From positions 1-64,000 of the forward strand of contig NMRA01000933.1 in the NCBI GenBank assembly GCA_002633005.1: 64,000 nucleotides of DNA, read 5' to 3'. Shown in pieces: positions 24,401 to 32,310 of this stretch. The DNA is from Phoronis australis. Lineage: Eukaryota; Phoronida; Phoronidae. A model generated the notes under the pieces. That model worked only from the letters and a program-made list of their open reading frames with translations, ran no database searches and was not told the origin of the DNA. A program made the position numbers and the translations under genes. The stretch's first letter is position 1, and each line of letters opens with the position of its first letter.

Positions 24401-27400
24401 TGTCAACGAAAGATATTGCTGATCAACTGATCACTGTTTGTGCTTTTCTTGTCAACTTTAAGGTTTTTTGGAAAGGAAATGACTGAAGCATCAGTGGCGG
24501 ATCTACGTTTTCAGCAAGGGGGGTTTAGGATTCCCGCCAAGGTCGAATCCTAGGTGCGTGGCGCCGAGCTGGGGGAGGTCGGGAGGGGAAACACCCCCTC
24601 CCGTGTAAGATATTTTTTGTTTTTGTAGCCAAATAGTGAAATTTCCATGTATCCTGATAAGTTTCTGGCACTTAACTTGTCTCTGGAGTTTTTCTTAAGA
24701 TAATTAAAAACCCTTCTGGATTTCGTCACATGAACTTGGCACATAAGTTTCGTGAAACCATATTGTGCACATCTGGGTATGAGTCACGCCACCAGCAAAA
24801 GTGTTTTTTGGAACATCTGCTTACACACACCTTTTTTAGCATACGAAAAGTCGTATACGAAAAAGTGTGGTGTGTATACATGGGTTAAGACAATTTCCAA
24901 ATATTCAAGAGCATAATTAAGGAGCACCGACGGGACGTAAAAACTTGAATGTCAGATGATCGCATAACAGCAGCCTCAAGTTGTTTAAGAACGCACACCT
25001 GTAGTGTTAGTCCGGAAATAAAAATGTGTTCTGTCTCGTTACGAGAAAAACTGGCGAACGATGGTGCTCTCAGCTCATAGTCTATTATCAAAAGCGACAA
25101 TAAATAATTAGATATCACTTTATTTAGCTGAATCACGTTGACAACAATTGAAAAACATCAAATCTATCAGGAAACAAATCATCTGAAAACAGTTTCACGA
25201 AACCGAAACATCCTGTGCACAGTGGTGAAAAGATACACTGGACTAGTTTGCAGAGGGACCAGATGTACACTGAGAGTACACCTGTGCTTATTATCTCTAT
25301 ACAAAATTGTCGATCTGTCGCGGGATCAAACAGTACTGGCTGAGATAAATAGTTTTACAAAGCACACTTTGGTAAAAAAATCACAAGACTAGTTCGCCGA
25401 GGGACCAGAAGTACACTGAAACTCAACATCTACACAAATCAAGCTGGCCTGGTCCGTCGCGAGACCTAAAGTGTACTATGCAAAAAATTTTGAATTGAAA
25501 ATTTCTCTCTAAAATTTTAATCCCCAGTGGTTACTCATACGTTAGTCCTATCCTTATGTTGTCTAGACTGCCGAGGAATTTGTATATCGGATCCAATGAT
25601 TTGCTCGTCTTGGAACCATTCTACCCAGATATCTTCGTTGTTTGTTCCCAACGCTTGCACTTCNNNNNNNNNNNNNNNNNNNNNNNNNNNNNNNNNNNNN
25701 NNNNNNNNNNNNNNNNNNNNNNNNNNNNNNNNNNNNNNNNNNNNNNNNNNNNNNNNNNNNNNNNNNNNNNNNNNNNNNNNNNNNNNNNNNNNNNNNNNNN
25801 NNNNNNNNNNNNNNNNNNNNNNNNNNNNNNNNNNNNNNNNNNNNNNNNNNNNNNNNNNNNNNNNNNNNNNNNNNNNNNNNNNNNNNNNNNNNNNNNNNNN
25901 NNNNNNNNNNNNNNNNNNNNNNNNNNNNNNNNNNNNNNNNNNNNNNNNNNNNNNNNNNNNNNNNNNNNNNNNNNNNNNNNNNNNNNNNNNNNNNNNNNNN
26001 NNNNNNNNNNNNNNNNNNNNNNNNNNNNNNNNNNNNNNNNNNNNNNNNNNNNNNNNNNNNNNNNNNNNNNNNNNNNNNNNNNNNNNNNNNNNNNNNNNNN
26101 NNNNNNNNNNNNNNNNNNNNNNNNNNNNNNNNNNNNNNNNNNNNNNNNNNNNNNNNNNNNNNNNNNNNNNNNNNNNNNNNNNNNNNNNNNNNNNNNNNNN
26201 NNNNNNNNNNNNNNNNNNNNNNNNNNNNNNNNNNNNNNNNGGGGGGTTTAAGCCCCCTGAACCCCCCGTAGATCCGCCACTGAGCATAGTTCAGTTCATT
26301 GGTTACACTTGATTGACTTCGTCGGCTCCATCTGGACAATCGGCAGAGACATCTCCTTGGTTCTCGATGACGACTTCAGGCTTACAGACCAATGAGATGT
26401 CTTAGCCGCATGACCAGGCGGAACCAAATGCAGCCATTGTTTTCCAGGGTCTAATAAGGCCATATGTAGATACTCGAAAGATAGGAGTATTTATATTTAC
26501 ACGAATTCCCATCCACACGCTCCCCCCATTTTCTTGGACATTCTGTCTTATTCAAAAAGAAGAATCTATAATCTATTCATAACCAAGTTCGACAAAAAGA
26601 CTAAATGACTTAGAAAGAATTGGGGGCAAGCCTAAATATCAAAACAACTAGAGAGTGGTGGAGAAAAGCCTACGGTTGTTCAATTAAGTTTACTTATGAC
26701 ACCAATTTAATGTGGTTCCAGTTCAGAATTACTCATACAACTGTAAGCACAAATACTTATCTTCACAAGATTTGAGTTTTACCAAACGATAATTGATCTT
26801 TCTGTAACCATGAGTCAAATGAACTCCATTTGCACTGGTCTTGTGATATTGTACAATCTTTTGGATGTCGTTTAGGGAATGGATTTGTCGTAAAACGGGT
26901 CAAGCTTTTGAAATAACATTCGTTGGTTTTTTTTTCTGGAAATTTGACGGACCAAAAATATGTAAGTTAATAATTTGTCTTGGGAAACTACACGTATACA
27001 AAAGAAGACTGGAAAACCTTCAACCAAATTTGGAAGCCAAGCGCGCGCGCGCGTGTGTGTGTGTAGCTAAATGTGCGTTTATTAAGTCATCTTATTTGTA
27101 ATTATGCTACTTCATATCTTACATGCAATACAATGAAAACAAGTGCAGCCATTGTAATTTGCTAATTTTGAAACTGGAAATAAATGAGGTTAGGTATAAT
27201 ATGTCCGTCAGAAACTAACAAGCATGGAATCATAGTTTCTGTGTTTGTTCTGGTTTTGTTAATAAATGTGTATTTTATAACAGTGACTGTTTTTATCTGT
27301 ATTGAGAAATAATTCGCCTTATTTGTCACGTGTAATTTAAAAGTAAGGTATCCAGATCTTGTAAGAAACCTATTGGATCCAATTTGTACTGCTTATTGTA

Positions 27401-29960
27401 ATGTTATTGAGGATCTACACATGACTCGATGATTTAAAAAAATAAACTACTTACTGGTTGGCCAGAATTATGCCGAAGGTGAAGACGTATAGTAATGGTA
27501 CGCAGGCGTCATTCCGTCCGTCCGACCGTCAGTCCTTACGTCCATCCGTCCGTGCAAGGAAATTTCCTGTGCGCATATTCTACATTCCTCATTGGTTGCT
27601 CAGGAACAATTCAATAATGTCACATGTGTCCGTCATTTGGAGAAAAGTGTATCTACAGATGTGTTTATAAATTCAATTAAACCAGATTCGCTGAACACAC
27701 TTGTAATACATACCTGGGAATTACTAATTATACAATGGTATGTGACCGAAACGATTTTGGACAAAATCATTTTAACACGGTTTAGTAAGCCTATCCTTTT
27801 AAGCAAAGTTCATACTAAAAATATTTCCAATTAAACTGAACCCACATTTTGTGCACGTATAAATTATCAGTGTTTTGAGATAAGTAAGAGGAAATCTATT
27901 AAACACAAGGCTCTTTTCGCAACGTAAAATGCAATATCTTTTCATAGTCGTGTTGAGAGTGGAACACAACAAATTATACTACTATGCTACTATAGGCCTA
28001 CTTAGTTCACATTCCCCTTCAGCGACACCATCACCATCCTTTGCTAAATTCTCATCATTACTGTCTTCAACAGGAAACAAAACTCAGCTGTGACGCTGTT
28101 AGTGACTTCGACAAAAATGTTTCCGCCACAATCAGCTTTTTAATAATTAGAATCAATGACTAATTACGAAATCAATTGACATCGCTTCAGAAAATAACTA
28201 TCAATAATTAGATTGCGTGACATATTTATATTTTATTGCCACTTTGAGCTCACATCTGCGTTGATAACTTATAGATCAATCAAACAAAAAGTGTGCCTCC
28301 GTATATAGTACAGAAATTTAATTTTAACAGGAGCATCGACGCATGCTACCAAAAATAACTCTTCGGTAACTTTTGAACTGGTTTAAGATTTAAGAGTCAC
28401 GATGTTGAGTCACAAAACATTGCGGCGTGCATTTTTTGTCTCGTATACCATCACACAGTTGTACTGACATGAACCTTTCGGACGTCGCGACCTGGCCAAG
28501 ACCTTGTCAGGTTACTGACATACTCCACACATCATCATAAGTGTTCGTATAATAACGAAAAAAATCTAATTTTTATCGTTTTGCGTGATCAATTGAGAGC
28601 CCCTTTGACAAGTTCATATTTTAGACGTTTGAAGAGTTGTATTACTGCCTTTTGCCACTGTTTGTCGTTTAATGTTGCCTAATAAACCTTTGCCCATCTC
28701 TTGTTATAATCACGAAAGTGAGTGTTTACCTAACCTCCGAAGTCCAGTGCTCCTTGCAGATCGAAACTAACAAAACAAGAATAAAGTTTTGTCCAAACAC
28801 ATGTGGTGTACGTGAATGCTGACTAAGTACCAGAACTCTAGGTTCGCGAAAAGCATTATAAGTAACCTGCTGAAAGCGAGTCATCGCTTTGGTTCATTTT
28901 TTGTGGAAACTTTTGATTTAGTTATTAATACGGCAAGTTAACGCTCCTAATTGATTCACAGCCGCTAACTTGTTTTATTCTAGTTTGCGATTTTGACTCG
29001 ACTTAATTAGCACTGGGTGAGTTTTTAAGCCAGATTGCCCTTGCACATCGATCGCGGGCTCCACTAATGTGGCTCTTATACTAGGACGTGTGTGTATTTC
29101 TGTATTTCAATAGAGTGTGCTGTCTTAGTGTCTTGTTAGTTTGGCGCCCATACTGGGAGATTCGGCTTACTGGTTTCGCCAGAACTTTTAGTTGAACTTT
29201 TGTTTGAATGCACTGGAAAAGTAGCTTCCTGGATCTCCAGTAAACTTTCAGAATTCGAATGTTTAGTGATGACGTGTCTGCTACTAATATGACGCGATTT
29301 CGACCGTTGATTAAGAACAGAAGCGCAGAACCACATCACATTTAAAAAAATTGGAGGTCTTTGACTTTTTCAGATTCAGGTAACCACGGGGGCAATTTAG
29401 CCTTTGAAAGTTTTCTAGTGTACCATATCAAATTTGGTTTCCAGACACGGCATGTTTGAGTCTCCAAAAGCGCTCGCGGTCTCGCTAACGCACAGGCCCG
29501 TTCTGTGATATTGTCCAAACTTTGTTTTCAGGGTAAAGGCGAAATGAAAACGTTTTGGCTGACGTCTACCTCGGAAAGGCCTATACCTGTGTTGGATGAA
29601 ATGCCGGTTCACGGGGCGTTCTTCATCCAAGACGATCTCATGCAAGATGGCCGCGACTCTCCGACGCACTCTGTTTATACACCTGTCACTTATGACGAAA
29701 TCAATCACTCAGAAAAGCAGATAACAACCGAGGCTATGATTGAGCTCAATCACGGTACAAATGCTGTTTTCAGTTCTTCTTATGGTAAAGTTGGGGAATG
29801 TCTGACTGCCAATCGTCTTAACTTTTCGAAGAGCACTAAGTTTGAAACGCAAAAAGGCGGAATTGGCTTGATGGGACGAGGAGTTACCAAAGAACTTTGG
29901 ACTTCGCAAAGAACCATGACCCAAAGTTTGCTGAGAGCCCACATTGATGAAATCATATAA
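3252..29960 (+). CDS. Atypical soluble guanylyl cyclase beta-type subunit (10 exons, 5' incomplete)
   Basis: This gene encodes a cytosolic haem-regulated guanylyl cyclase that makes cGMP from GTP. I assembled it by reading GT/AG-bounded exons with matching phases: 3252-3429, 10000-10105, 10818-10947, 12059-12188, 12724-12870, 16641-16787, 16982-17138, 17687-17796, 17985-18077 and 29532-29960, about 541 codons. In order they carry the HNOBA domain ([26 protein letters not shown]), the coiled-coil linker ([15 protein letters not shown], then a Lys/Glu-rich helix), the cyclase domain ([33 protein letters not shown]) and a tail of about 125 residues. The Glu of VET and the Cys of RYC are the family's guanine-selecting residues, so GTP is the expected substrate. 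The [15 protein letters not shown] and [13 protein letters not shown] stretches resemble the atypical Gyc-88E-like group more than NO-responsive beta1. H-NOX is not seen. The 11.5 kb last intron contains an antisense transposon relic. Confidence 0.9.
3430..5384. other. Cyclase intron sequence, no gene seen
   Basis: Part of the 6.57 kb intron after exon a. Open frames up to 124 codons (4225-4599) have no recognisable motifs. A short CG-rich repeat of GTGCGCACTC lies at 4558-4588. Confidence 0.5.
5385..5800. repeat. Dispersed repeat copy (partner at 33055)
   Basis: It shares, in order and in the same orientation with 33055-33420, AGGAAATTTCCAGAAA-like, AGGTCACATTTT(C/T)CATA, TGTCTTG(T/C)CTTACCAAA, AACAAACC(G/C)TAAAAAT and TTTCAGTGGCA. 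No coding content is seen. Confidence 0.7.
5801..7566. other. Intron sequence, nothing recognised
   Basis: AT-rich intronic sequence. Open frames of at most 72 codons have no family resemblance. Confidence 0.5.
7567..7705. mobile_element. Diverged copy of the CATTACAAGC element family
   Basis: It contains CCTCGCGAAAACGCAA, CTCGTGAGATTTTGCC, GCATTACAAGC and CGCGTGATCACAC in the order seen in the better-preserved elements at 14551, 41907 and 42960. The ends are degraded and no target duplication is visible. Confidence 0.55.
7741..8412 (+). repeat. Direct duplication, unit 1
   Basis: It aligns with 8485-9140 (offset about 744 bp) through CATACACAAAACGTACCGAG, GTTCACGTGGCGGATCACAT, GAGGAATCGGCGC and AAGTTTGATGAT, with substitutions and small indels throughout. 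No protein is encoded. The copies sit inside the cyclase intron. Confidence 0.85.
8485..9140 (+). repeat. Direct duplication, unit 2
   Basis: The second copy of the 7741-8412 unit, separated from it by about 70 bp of unrelated sequence. The divergence suggests an old duplication or two insertions of one element. Confidence 0.85.
9141..9999. other. Intron sequence before cyclase exon b
   Basis: No gene is seen. It contains a short repeated phrase (CTCATTAACA twice around 9662-9690, and CAGGTGTACAAG repeated at 9790-9812). Confidence 0.5.
10000..10105 (+). CDS. Cyclase exon b: HNOBA middle and acidic insert
   Basis: The acceptor TTATTACAG ends at 9999 and the exon opens with [11 protein letters not shown], which continues the FTWDN of the previous exon as the family does. 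It then becomes Ser/Asp/Glu-rich (a TDSESLPM stretch). I chose the donor at 10106 (GTAGGA) because it leaves phase 1, which fits the next acceptor. The open frame runs on to 10293, so a later donor is possible. Confidence 0.7.
10818..10947 (+). CDS. Cyclase exon c: HNOBA LRGQ segment
   Basis: The exon follows a T-rich tract and TTTAAAG acceptor and ends before a consensus GTAAGT donor. It encodes [16 protein letters not shown] followed by LFLGTPV. The LRGQ(M/I)xY...LFLGTP signature is diagnostic of the end of the HNOBA domain in beta-type and atypical soluble cyclases. The last codon (GT plus A) is completed by the next exon. Confidence 0.88.
11075..11300 (+). repeat. Dispersed repeat copy 2 (partner at 2910)
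   Basis: See the copy at 2910-3170. The strongest block is at 11237-11272. This copy lies just after exon c, whereas the other lies just before exon a. Confidence 0.7.
11301..12058. other. Intron between exons c and d
   Basis: No exon is seen. A short G-run/C-run segment (AGGGGAGGCCATAGCCCCCA at 11521) resembles the interior of the GGCGGATC-ended elements elsewhere, but no matching ends are visible. Confidence 0.4.
12059..12188 (+). CDS. Cyclase exon d: end of HNOBA, start of coiled coil
   Basis: After a CACTTCAG acceptor the frame reads [19 protein letters not shown], then [15 protein letters not shown], ending at a GTAAGC donor. The GLYxNDxSxxDxTRDLxxxG pattern is conserved across soluble cyclases. 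The [15 protein letters not shown] form is typical of the atypical group. The segment leads into the parallel coiled coil that transmits the haem-domain signal to the catalytic domain. Confidence 0.92.
12724..12870 (+). CDS. Cyclase exon e: signalling coiled coil
   Basis: This is a 49-codon, phase 0 exon bounded by TTGCAG and GTATGA. It begins [19 protein letters not shown], a heptad-like charged helix, and continues [19 protein letters not shown], the conserved linker just before the catalytic domain (LLYxMxPxxVAxxLR). It ends in TCE, the usual lead-in to the first catalytic strand. Confidence 0.93.
12871..14550. other. Intron after exon e, upstream part
   Basis: AT-rich, with no motifs in the short open frames. 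Short AATGCG/TTACGCATT phrases recur around 13970-14170 and 14337-14368 without a clean repeat unit. Confidence 0.45.
14551..14690. mobile_element. Copy of the CATTACAAGC element family
   Basis: It contains CTTCGCGAGGTATCGCTACA followed by CATTACAAGCGAAACACGTG at 14611-14630 and ATCTCAC. This core is the best match to the family's apparent consensus. It is related to the 146-158 bp elements at 41907 and 42960. Confidence 0.6.
14849..15052. repeat. Inverted repeat with GGAGGGCTCGAA arms
   Basis: GGAGGGCTCGAA (14849-14860) is mirrored exactly by TTCGAGCCCTCC (15041-15052). Inside the left arm a second short stem, GGGCTCG-AA-CGAGCCC, is present. It could be a small element or its ends. Confidence 0.5.
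15085..15114. repeat. Palindrome, 14 bp arms
   Basis: ATGCGCCCACATAT and ATATGTGGACGCAT flank a TT loop with one mismatch. It sits immediately before the (CCGT)n run and probably marks one end of the element that follows. Confidence 0.85.
15128..15175. repeat. (CCGT)n microsatellite
   Basis: Runs of CCGT interrupted by GGCAT and GACG. A related interrupted CCGT tract lies at 27510-27562. Confidence 0.9.
15180..16315. repeat. Three diverged units of a 365-445 bp repeat
   Basis: The phrase GTGGC(G/T)CC(T/C)(T/C)CTAGTGG(C/T)AGTT recurs at about 15210, 15648 and 16013. A second CCCTAGTGGCA(A/G)(A/T)TTTAG phrase recurs at 15355, 15715 and about 16163. A third phrase, CTAGTGGCCATTTTT-like, closes each unit. 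The middle unit lacks about 80 bp (the AGCAGGATCTTTA segment) present in the outer two. Non-coding. Confidence 0.8.
16326..16342. repeat. Small hairpin at repeat end
   Basis: CACCG-TTTG-CGGTG follows the last repeat unit. With the 15085 palindrome and the (CCGT)n run, it may bound one mobile element of about 1.25 kb. A short 3' hairpin recalls Helitron-type ends, but the CTRR terminus was not identified. Confidence 0.35.
16641..16787 (+). CDS. Cyclase exon f: catalytic domain, first metal site
   Basis: This is a 49-codon exon between a TTGTCCAG acceptor and a GTAAGC donor. It encodes [38 protein letters not shown] and a closing VYK. The Asp of FSDVVGF is the first metal-binding Asp of class III nucleotide cyclases and is intact. 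The preceding 3.77 kb intron is filled with repeats. Confidence 0.95.
16982..17138 (+). CDS. Cyclase exon g: guanine selector and second metal site
   Basis: The acceptor TTCACCTTAG is followed by [15 protein letters not shown] and then [12 protein letters not shown], ending RCG across a GTACGA donor at phase 1. The Glu in VET is the expected guanine-selecting residue and the Asp of the AD pair is the second metal-binding Asp. The nearly invariant Gly before that Asp is Ala here (codon GCC). Confidence 0.93.
17687..17796 (+). CDS. Cyclase exon h: [12 protein letters not shown] and [10 protein letters not shown]
   Basis: A GTTTTAG acceptor opens the exon at GC, completing the Gly codon. The peptide runs [12 protein letters not shown], then [14 protein letters not shown], then ASRMESTGE, before GTAATC. 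The Cys of RYC selects guanine, and the Asn of DTVN and Arg of SR are the conserved transition-state residues. All are intact, so the copy looks functional. Confidence 0.95.
17985..18077 (+). CDS. Cyclase exon i: end of catalytic core
   Basis: This is a 31-codon, phase 0 exon (acceptor AACACAG, donor GTAAGA). It encodes [14 protein letters not shown], then THRGSVEVK. The GxIxxSxxTxxLL pattern followed by an RG(x)VxVK strand is the standard end of the class III cyclase fold. The next exon supplies the expected [10 protein letters not shown]. Confidence 0.92.
18632..18816 (+). pseudogene. Decayed THAP-like zinc-finger relic
   Basis: One frame reads FCVPQC, then about 46 residues including a Trp (SFGW), then [16 protein letters not shown]-x3-C, a 46-residue gap and C-x2-H fit the C2CH spacing of THAP domains, and CSDHF is their common closing motif. 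A TGA at 18774 interrupts the frame just before DVVC. It lies on the opposite strand to the larger transposase relic in the same intron. Confidence 0.45.
19731..19907 (-). pseudogene. Transposase segment 5: LESFHS C-terminal part
   Basis: [17 protein letters not shown] continues through [20 protein letters not shown] and ends after DYELCTVF. The expected splice acceptor AG before GGC ATC reads CCG here, so splicing is probably lost. The Glu of LESFHS is a candidate third catalytic acid. Confidence 0.65.
20328..20569 (-). pseudogene. Transposase segment 4: frameshifted
   Basis: The first part is in one frame ([23 protein letters not shown]) and the rest in another ([20 protein letters not shown], then [14 protein letters not shown]), so an indel lies near 20490. 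Both halves fit the family in order. Confidence 0.65.
21473..21594 (-). pseudogene. Transposase segment 3: [10 protein letters not shown]
   Basis: A TTTTAG acceptor and a GTAAGT donor bound a frame with [20 protein letters not shown], then SFSCGGDAD. The W-x2-SI-x-HLxW pattern is conserved downstream of the FDxWH motif in relatives. Confidence 0.65.
22991..23177 (-). pseudogene. Transposase segment 2: TDR and FDCWH core
   Basis: Bounded on the minus strand by a TACTACAG acceptor and a GTATGTT donor. It encodes [33 protein letters not shown] and [13 protein letters not shown] and FDxWH are hallmarks of this transposase family; the Asp of TDR is a likely catalytic residue. A TAA at 23025-23027 interrupts DYPE and HQFD. 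Confidence 0.75.
23219..24043 (-). pseudogene. Transposase segment 1: THAP finger and linker
   Basis: The frame is continuous from the Met at 24043 apart from two TAG codons, one replacing a residue between VCG and HF of the THAP motif (23858-23860) and one after SKREA (23699-23701). Relatives have a sense codon at the first site. The linker is rich in Ser, Pro and Thr, then [17 protein letters not shown] and [16 protein letters not shown] follow, a Cys-pair segment of the family. Confidence 0.75.
24303..24315. repeat. 13 bp palindrome
   Basis: CGCCTTTAAGGCG is a near-perfect palindrome upstream of the transposase relic. No role can be assigned. Confidence 0.5.
25230..25482. repeat. Two-copy repeat, about 146 bp period
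   Basis: GACTAGTT(T/C)GC(A/C)GAGGGACCAGA at 25241 and 25387, followed in both by TGTCGCGGGA or CGTCGCGAGA about 80 bp later. It lies inside the TIR element. Confidence 0.7.
25664..26240. other. Assembly gap (577 N)
   Basis: A run of N. Any open frame drawn through it is meaningless. Confidence 1.
26288..27041. other. Intron sequence, nothing recognised
   Basis: The remaining part of the last cyclase intron, AT-rich, without motifs. Confidence 0.5.
27042..27065. repeat. (GC)n(GT)n microsatellite
   Basis: A run of alternating GC followed by alternating GT, purine-pyrimidine alternation of Z-DNA-prone type. Confidence 0.9.
27510..27562. repeat. Interrupted CCGT tract
   Basis: CCGTCCGTCCGACCGTCAGT and CCATCCGTCCGTG, related to the tract at 15128. 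It is preceded by AATTATGCCG, as the 15 kb copy is by CATTATGCCG, so it may be an end of the same element family. Confidence 0.65.
27600..29531. other. End of the last cyclase intron
   Basis: No exon or recognisable element is seen. The polypyrimidine tract and TTTTCAG of the final acceptor close it. Confidence 0.5.
29532..29960 (+). CDS. Cyclase exon j: last strand and C-terminal tail
   Basis: A TTTTCAG acceptor is followed by [17 protein letters not shown], the universal GKGxMxTFWL close of the cyclase domain. A tail of about 125 residues follows with no domain I recognise, rich in Ser, Thr and charged residues, ending HIDEII and TAA at 29958-29960. Atypical soluble cyclases are known to have long C-terminal tails. 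It lies 11.45 kb from the previous exon, but the phase (0) and the protein continuity are unambiguous. Confidence 0.93.
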   Translation, partial: GKGEMKTFWLTSTSERPIPVLDEMPVHGAFFIQDDLMQDGRDSPTHSVYTPVTYDEINHSEKQITTEAMIELNHGTNAVFSSSYGKVGECLTANRLNFSKSTKFETQKGGIGLMGRGVTKELWTSQRTMTQSLLRAHIDEII

Positions 29961-30409
29961 TTAGCTATGATTAATAGCAAACGAGATAGCCGATTGCATT
30001 TGACTCCGTCTGAAATGAATGGCTAGATCGATGTTTTTACCTCGGGTCATTTTCACTTCGATATTAGTAGTAGAGATTTATAAAACGCACTATTGTTTGC
30101 GAAAAGACCGTTCTATGTTTGTATATATTTTAATATTTCTTATCTTTATTTTCCCGTGTGTTTAGGTAGAAAGAGCATTTCATCGTTAAATGACTCAGGT
30201 TTGGATGTTTCTGCCTAGACTTCCTGTAGACATTAACCCATAGATGTCGGTAGCTCATACTTAATGTGCGTGAGTTAGCAGACGATAATATATTGTGTAC
30301 GTGCAACATAGAAATGAAACTTCTGTTTTGTTGTAACCTGTCGTGTGTTCCAAAAAGTTCCTATATATGTTGTTGATGTGTTGATCTAAGTGGCTATTGC
30401 TGTTGCATA

Positions 30410-30415
30410 AATAAA
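30410..30415 (+). terminator. Candidate polyadenylation signal
   Basis: An AATAAA within ATAAATAAATAA lies 450 bp after the cyclase stop codon. It is the most convincing polyadenylation hexamer seen downstream, but no transcript evidence is available. Confidence 0.4.
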
Positions 30416-32310
30416 TAACGAAGCATCCCAGTGCGTATTACCGGTTAAGCTAAGTCGAAAGTGTTGTCGACCGGCGAATGATAACTGTGGCGACTGGCGA
30501 AGCCATGCTGAATGTGGCTGACGAACACATATATCAATATTTCGCTAAGACACTTTTTCGATTGAGTATACAGCCATTGTCTGTTATTTATGACATTGAT
30601 TTTCCAAACAAAATGCTGAAGTTCACATAGCAATGCTTTATGGGATTGGTTTTTTTGTGCTAATTCGTATCTCTAATCTGCACGTCTGCGAAAACACAAA
30701 CACCACGCAAGACCTCGAAAGGTGTCGGTACGCATTACAGGCGAAGCACGTTTTTACATTATTAGCTTTACTCGCGAAACCCTTATGTCTGCGAAACGCA
30801 ACCCTAGTCATAACATTTACTCTTCGTCCATTTAGAACCACCTAGTAGGAGAATAGGTGCTGGGAGCATTAATCGCGAAACCAGGAACCATTTCTTTCGG
30901 TTTCGAGTTTAGTAGGCGTATCACGTTTGCACCAACGTGCTAGAGAGTTAGTTGTTTAGAAGCAGATTTTTACGTTACACTCTATGGGGACCCGACACTA
31001 TAAGCCAGATTCGATAGTCGCTGTGTAATCCGGGACGGCCGTATTGCATGACACGTGTCTGGTAGGTCTTAATTTAATAACTTGCACCCGAATGATGCGA
31101 AGTGATTAGTTAACTTCCACGTCTGAGTCTGCGTCAAGTGGAATGAGTATCAAAATAATACACTGGCTGTGCTGCGAAAATGATCATACAAATTTGCAAC
31201 CTCGTGCAACTGTTTTATGTTATTTTTGTAATTCATGAATGGCGTTTGGACTGAATGTAGAAAGATCACAGCCCCTAATCCCTAGGGACACAATCATCTC
31301 GAATTTTTCCTTTTGCGCGATAGAATTGTACTTCCTTTGATAGAAAGAATATCTAGCGTATTTACTAGTAGTGGAGGATTTGCATTTTCTGGGAACTGTA
31401 TCTTGATCAGCTATAGGGCTTCTCGCAACCAGGAACAATTGATATTAAAGAAAGAAGAGGTTTGTAAGCTTTTAAACGTGTGCACATACATAACGTCTTC
31501 TTTTAATTATAAAACCTAAAAGCACGATCCTTGCTTAATCCTGAGATAGCTTGAAGTAACCCGGAATTTCATAAGTATTAAAATATTTCAAGTTCTCACA
31601 CGACATTCTCATCCACCAGGCCAGCAATTCTAAAATGAAAGCCGTCTAACGAATGAGCACACGGCAAAATCAACAAAATGAAAGAAGAAAAGCAACACGA
31701 AAATAATTGTATTGCAAAATAGACATTTTTAATGCAGGTCACCCAAATTGCTTTGCGGTGAGCAGAAAAAAAACAGACAGAATAGTAAGTTGATGTGTAC
31801 GTAAACCACAGCACCCAATTGTTGTGACGAAGTGCGTTGTACGTTCTTGTTGATGTAGTTAATTGTACGCAACAGAAACGTCATCATATTATTCTCCTGT
31901 GGAAAGGATAGAAGTATTGATAGGTACTGTCAACATGGTCTAGACTTCACCGTTTGTGGAGAGACTTTCGTGCTCTTTTTAGAGTCCAAAATCCTATCAA
32001 CTCGAACTCTAACTTGAATTTGATATTTTACTGTTTTACTTAGACGAGATGAATTTCTTTGGACTTGTTAGTTATCGAATATGGACATTTGATTACATTA
32101 AAGTTACGATGCAAAAAGGGGTTTTGGAATTAGAATAACATGCTTAATAGCTTGCTTGCGGCTTGGAGCAAACAAATTAAGCTAGTGGGACATATTCGTT
32201 ACCAAGGATCGAATTTTTAAAGTAAAGTATTCACAGTGGTTCCAGAGAACGCTATGTTTTTGAAATCTTTGATGATCACTGAATTTCATTGTGTCCACGA
32301 AAGCAATGTC
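30416..32310. other. Intergenic, no gene seen apart from repeats
   Basis: It contains the 30685 repeat copy and a 19 bp match (31018-31036) to the end of the 2520 element. Short frames such as 31220-31438 have no recognisable motif. Confidence 0.45.
30685..30845. mobile_element. Diverged CATTACAAGC family copy
   Basis: GCGAAAACACAAA, GCAAGACCTCGAAAGGTGTC, GCATTACAGGCGAAGCACGT and a closing CTCGCGAAAC occur in family order. No target duplication is seen. Confidence 0.5.

Larger units (their letters stand above)
24492..26282. mobile_element. TIR element with GGCGGATC ends spanning the gap
   Basis: CAGTGGCGGATCTACG at 24492-24507 is mirrored exactly at 26267-26282. AGCAT flanks it on both sides (24487-24491 and 26283-26287), a 5-bp target duplication. 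Beyond the ends, C- and G-runs occur on both sides. The readable interior holds no recognisable transposase, and about a third of it is an N gap. A CAG start suggests a hAT-type element; 5-bp duplications fit the hAT5 group in principle. Confidence 0.75.

Noticed and set aside
25527-26339. Long open frames through the first gap
   Set aside because: They are mostly N; the codons are undefined.
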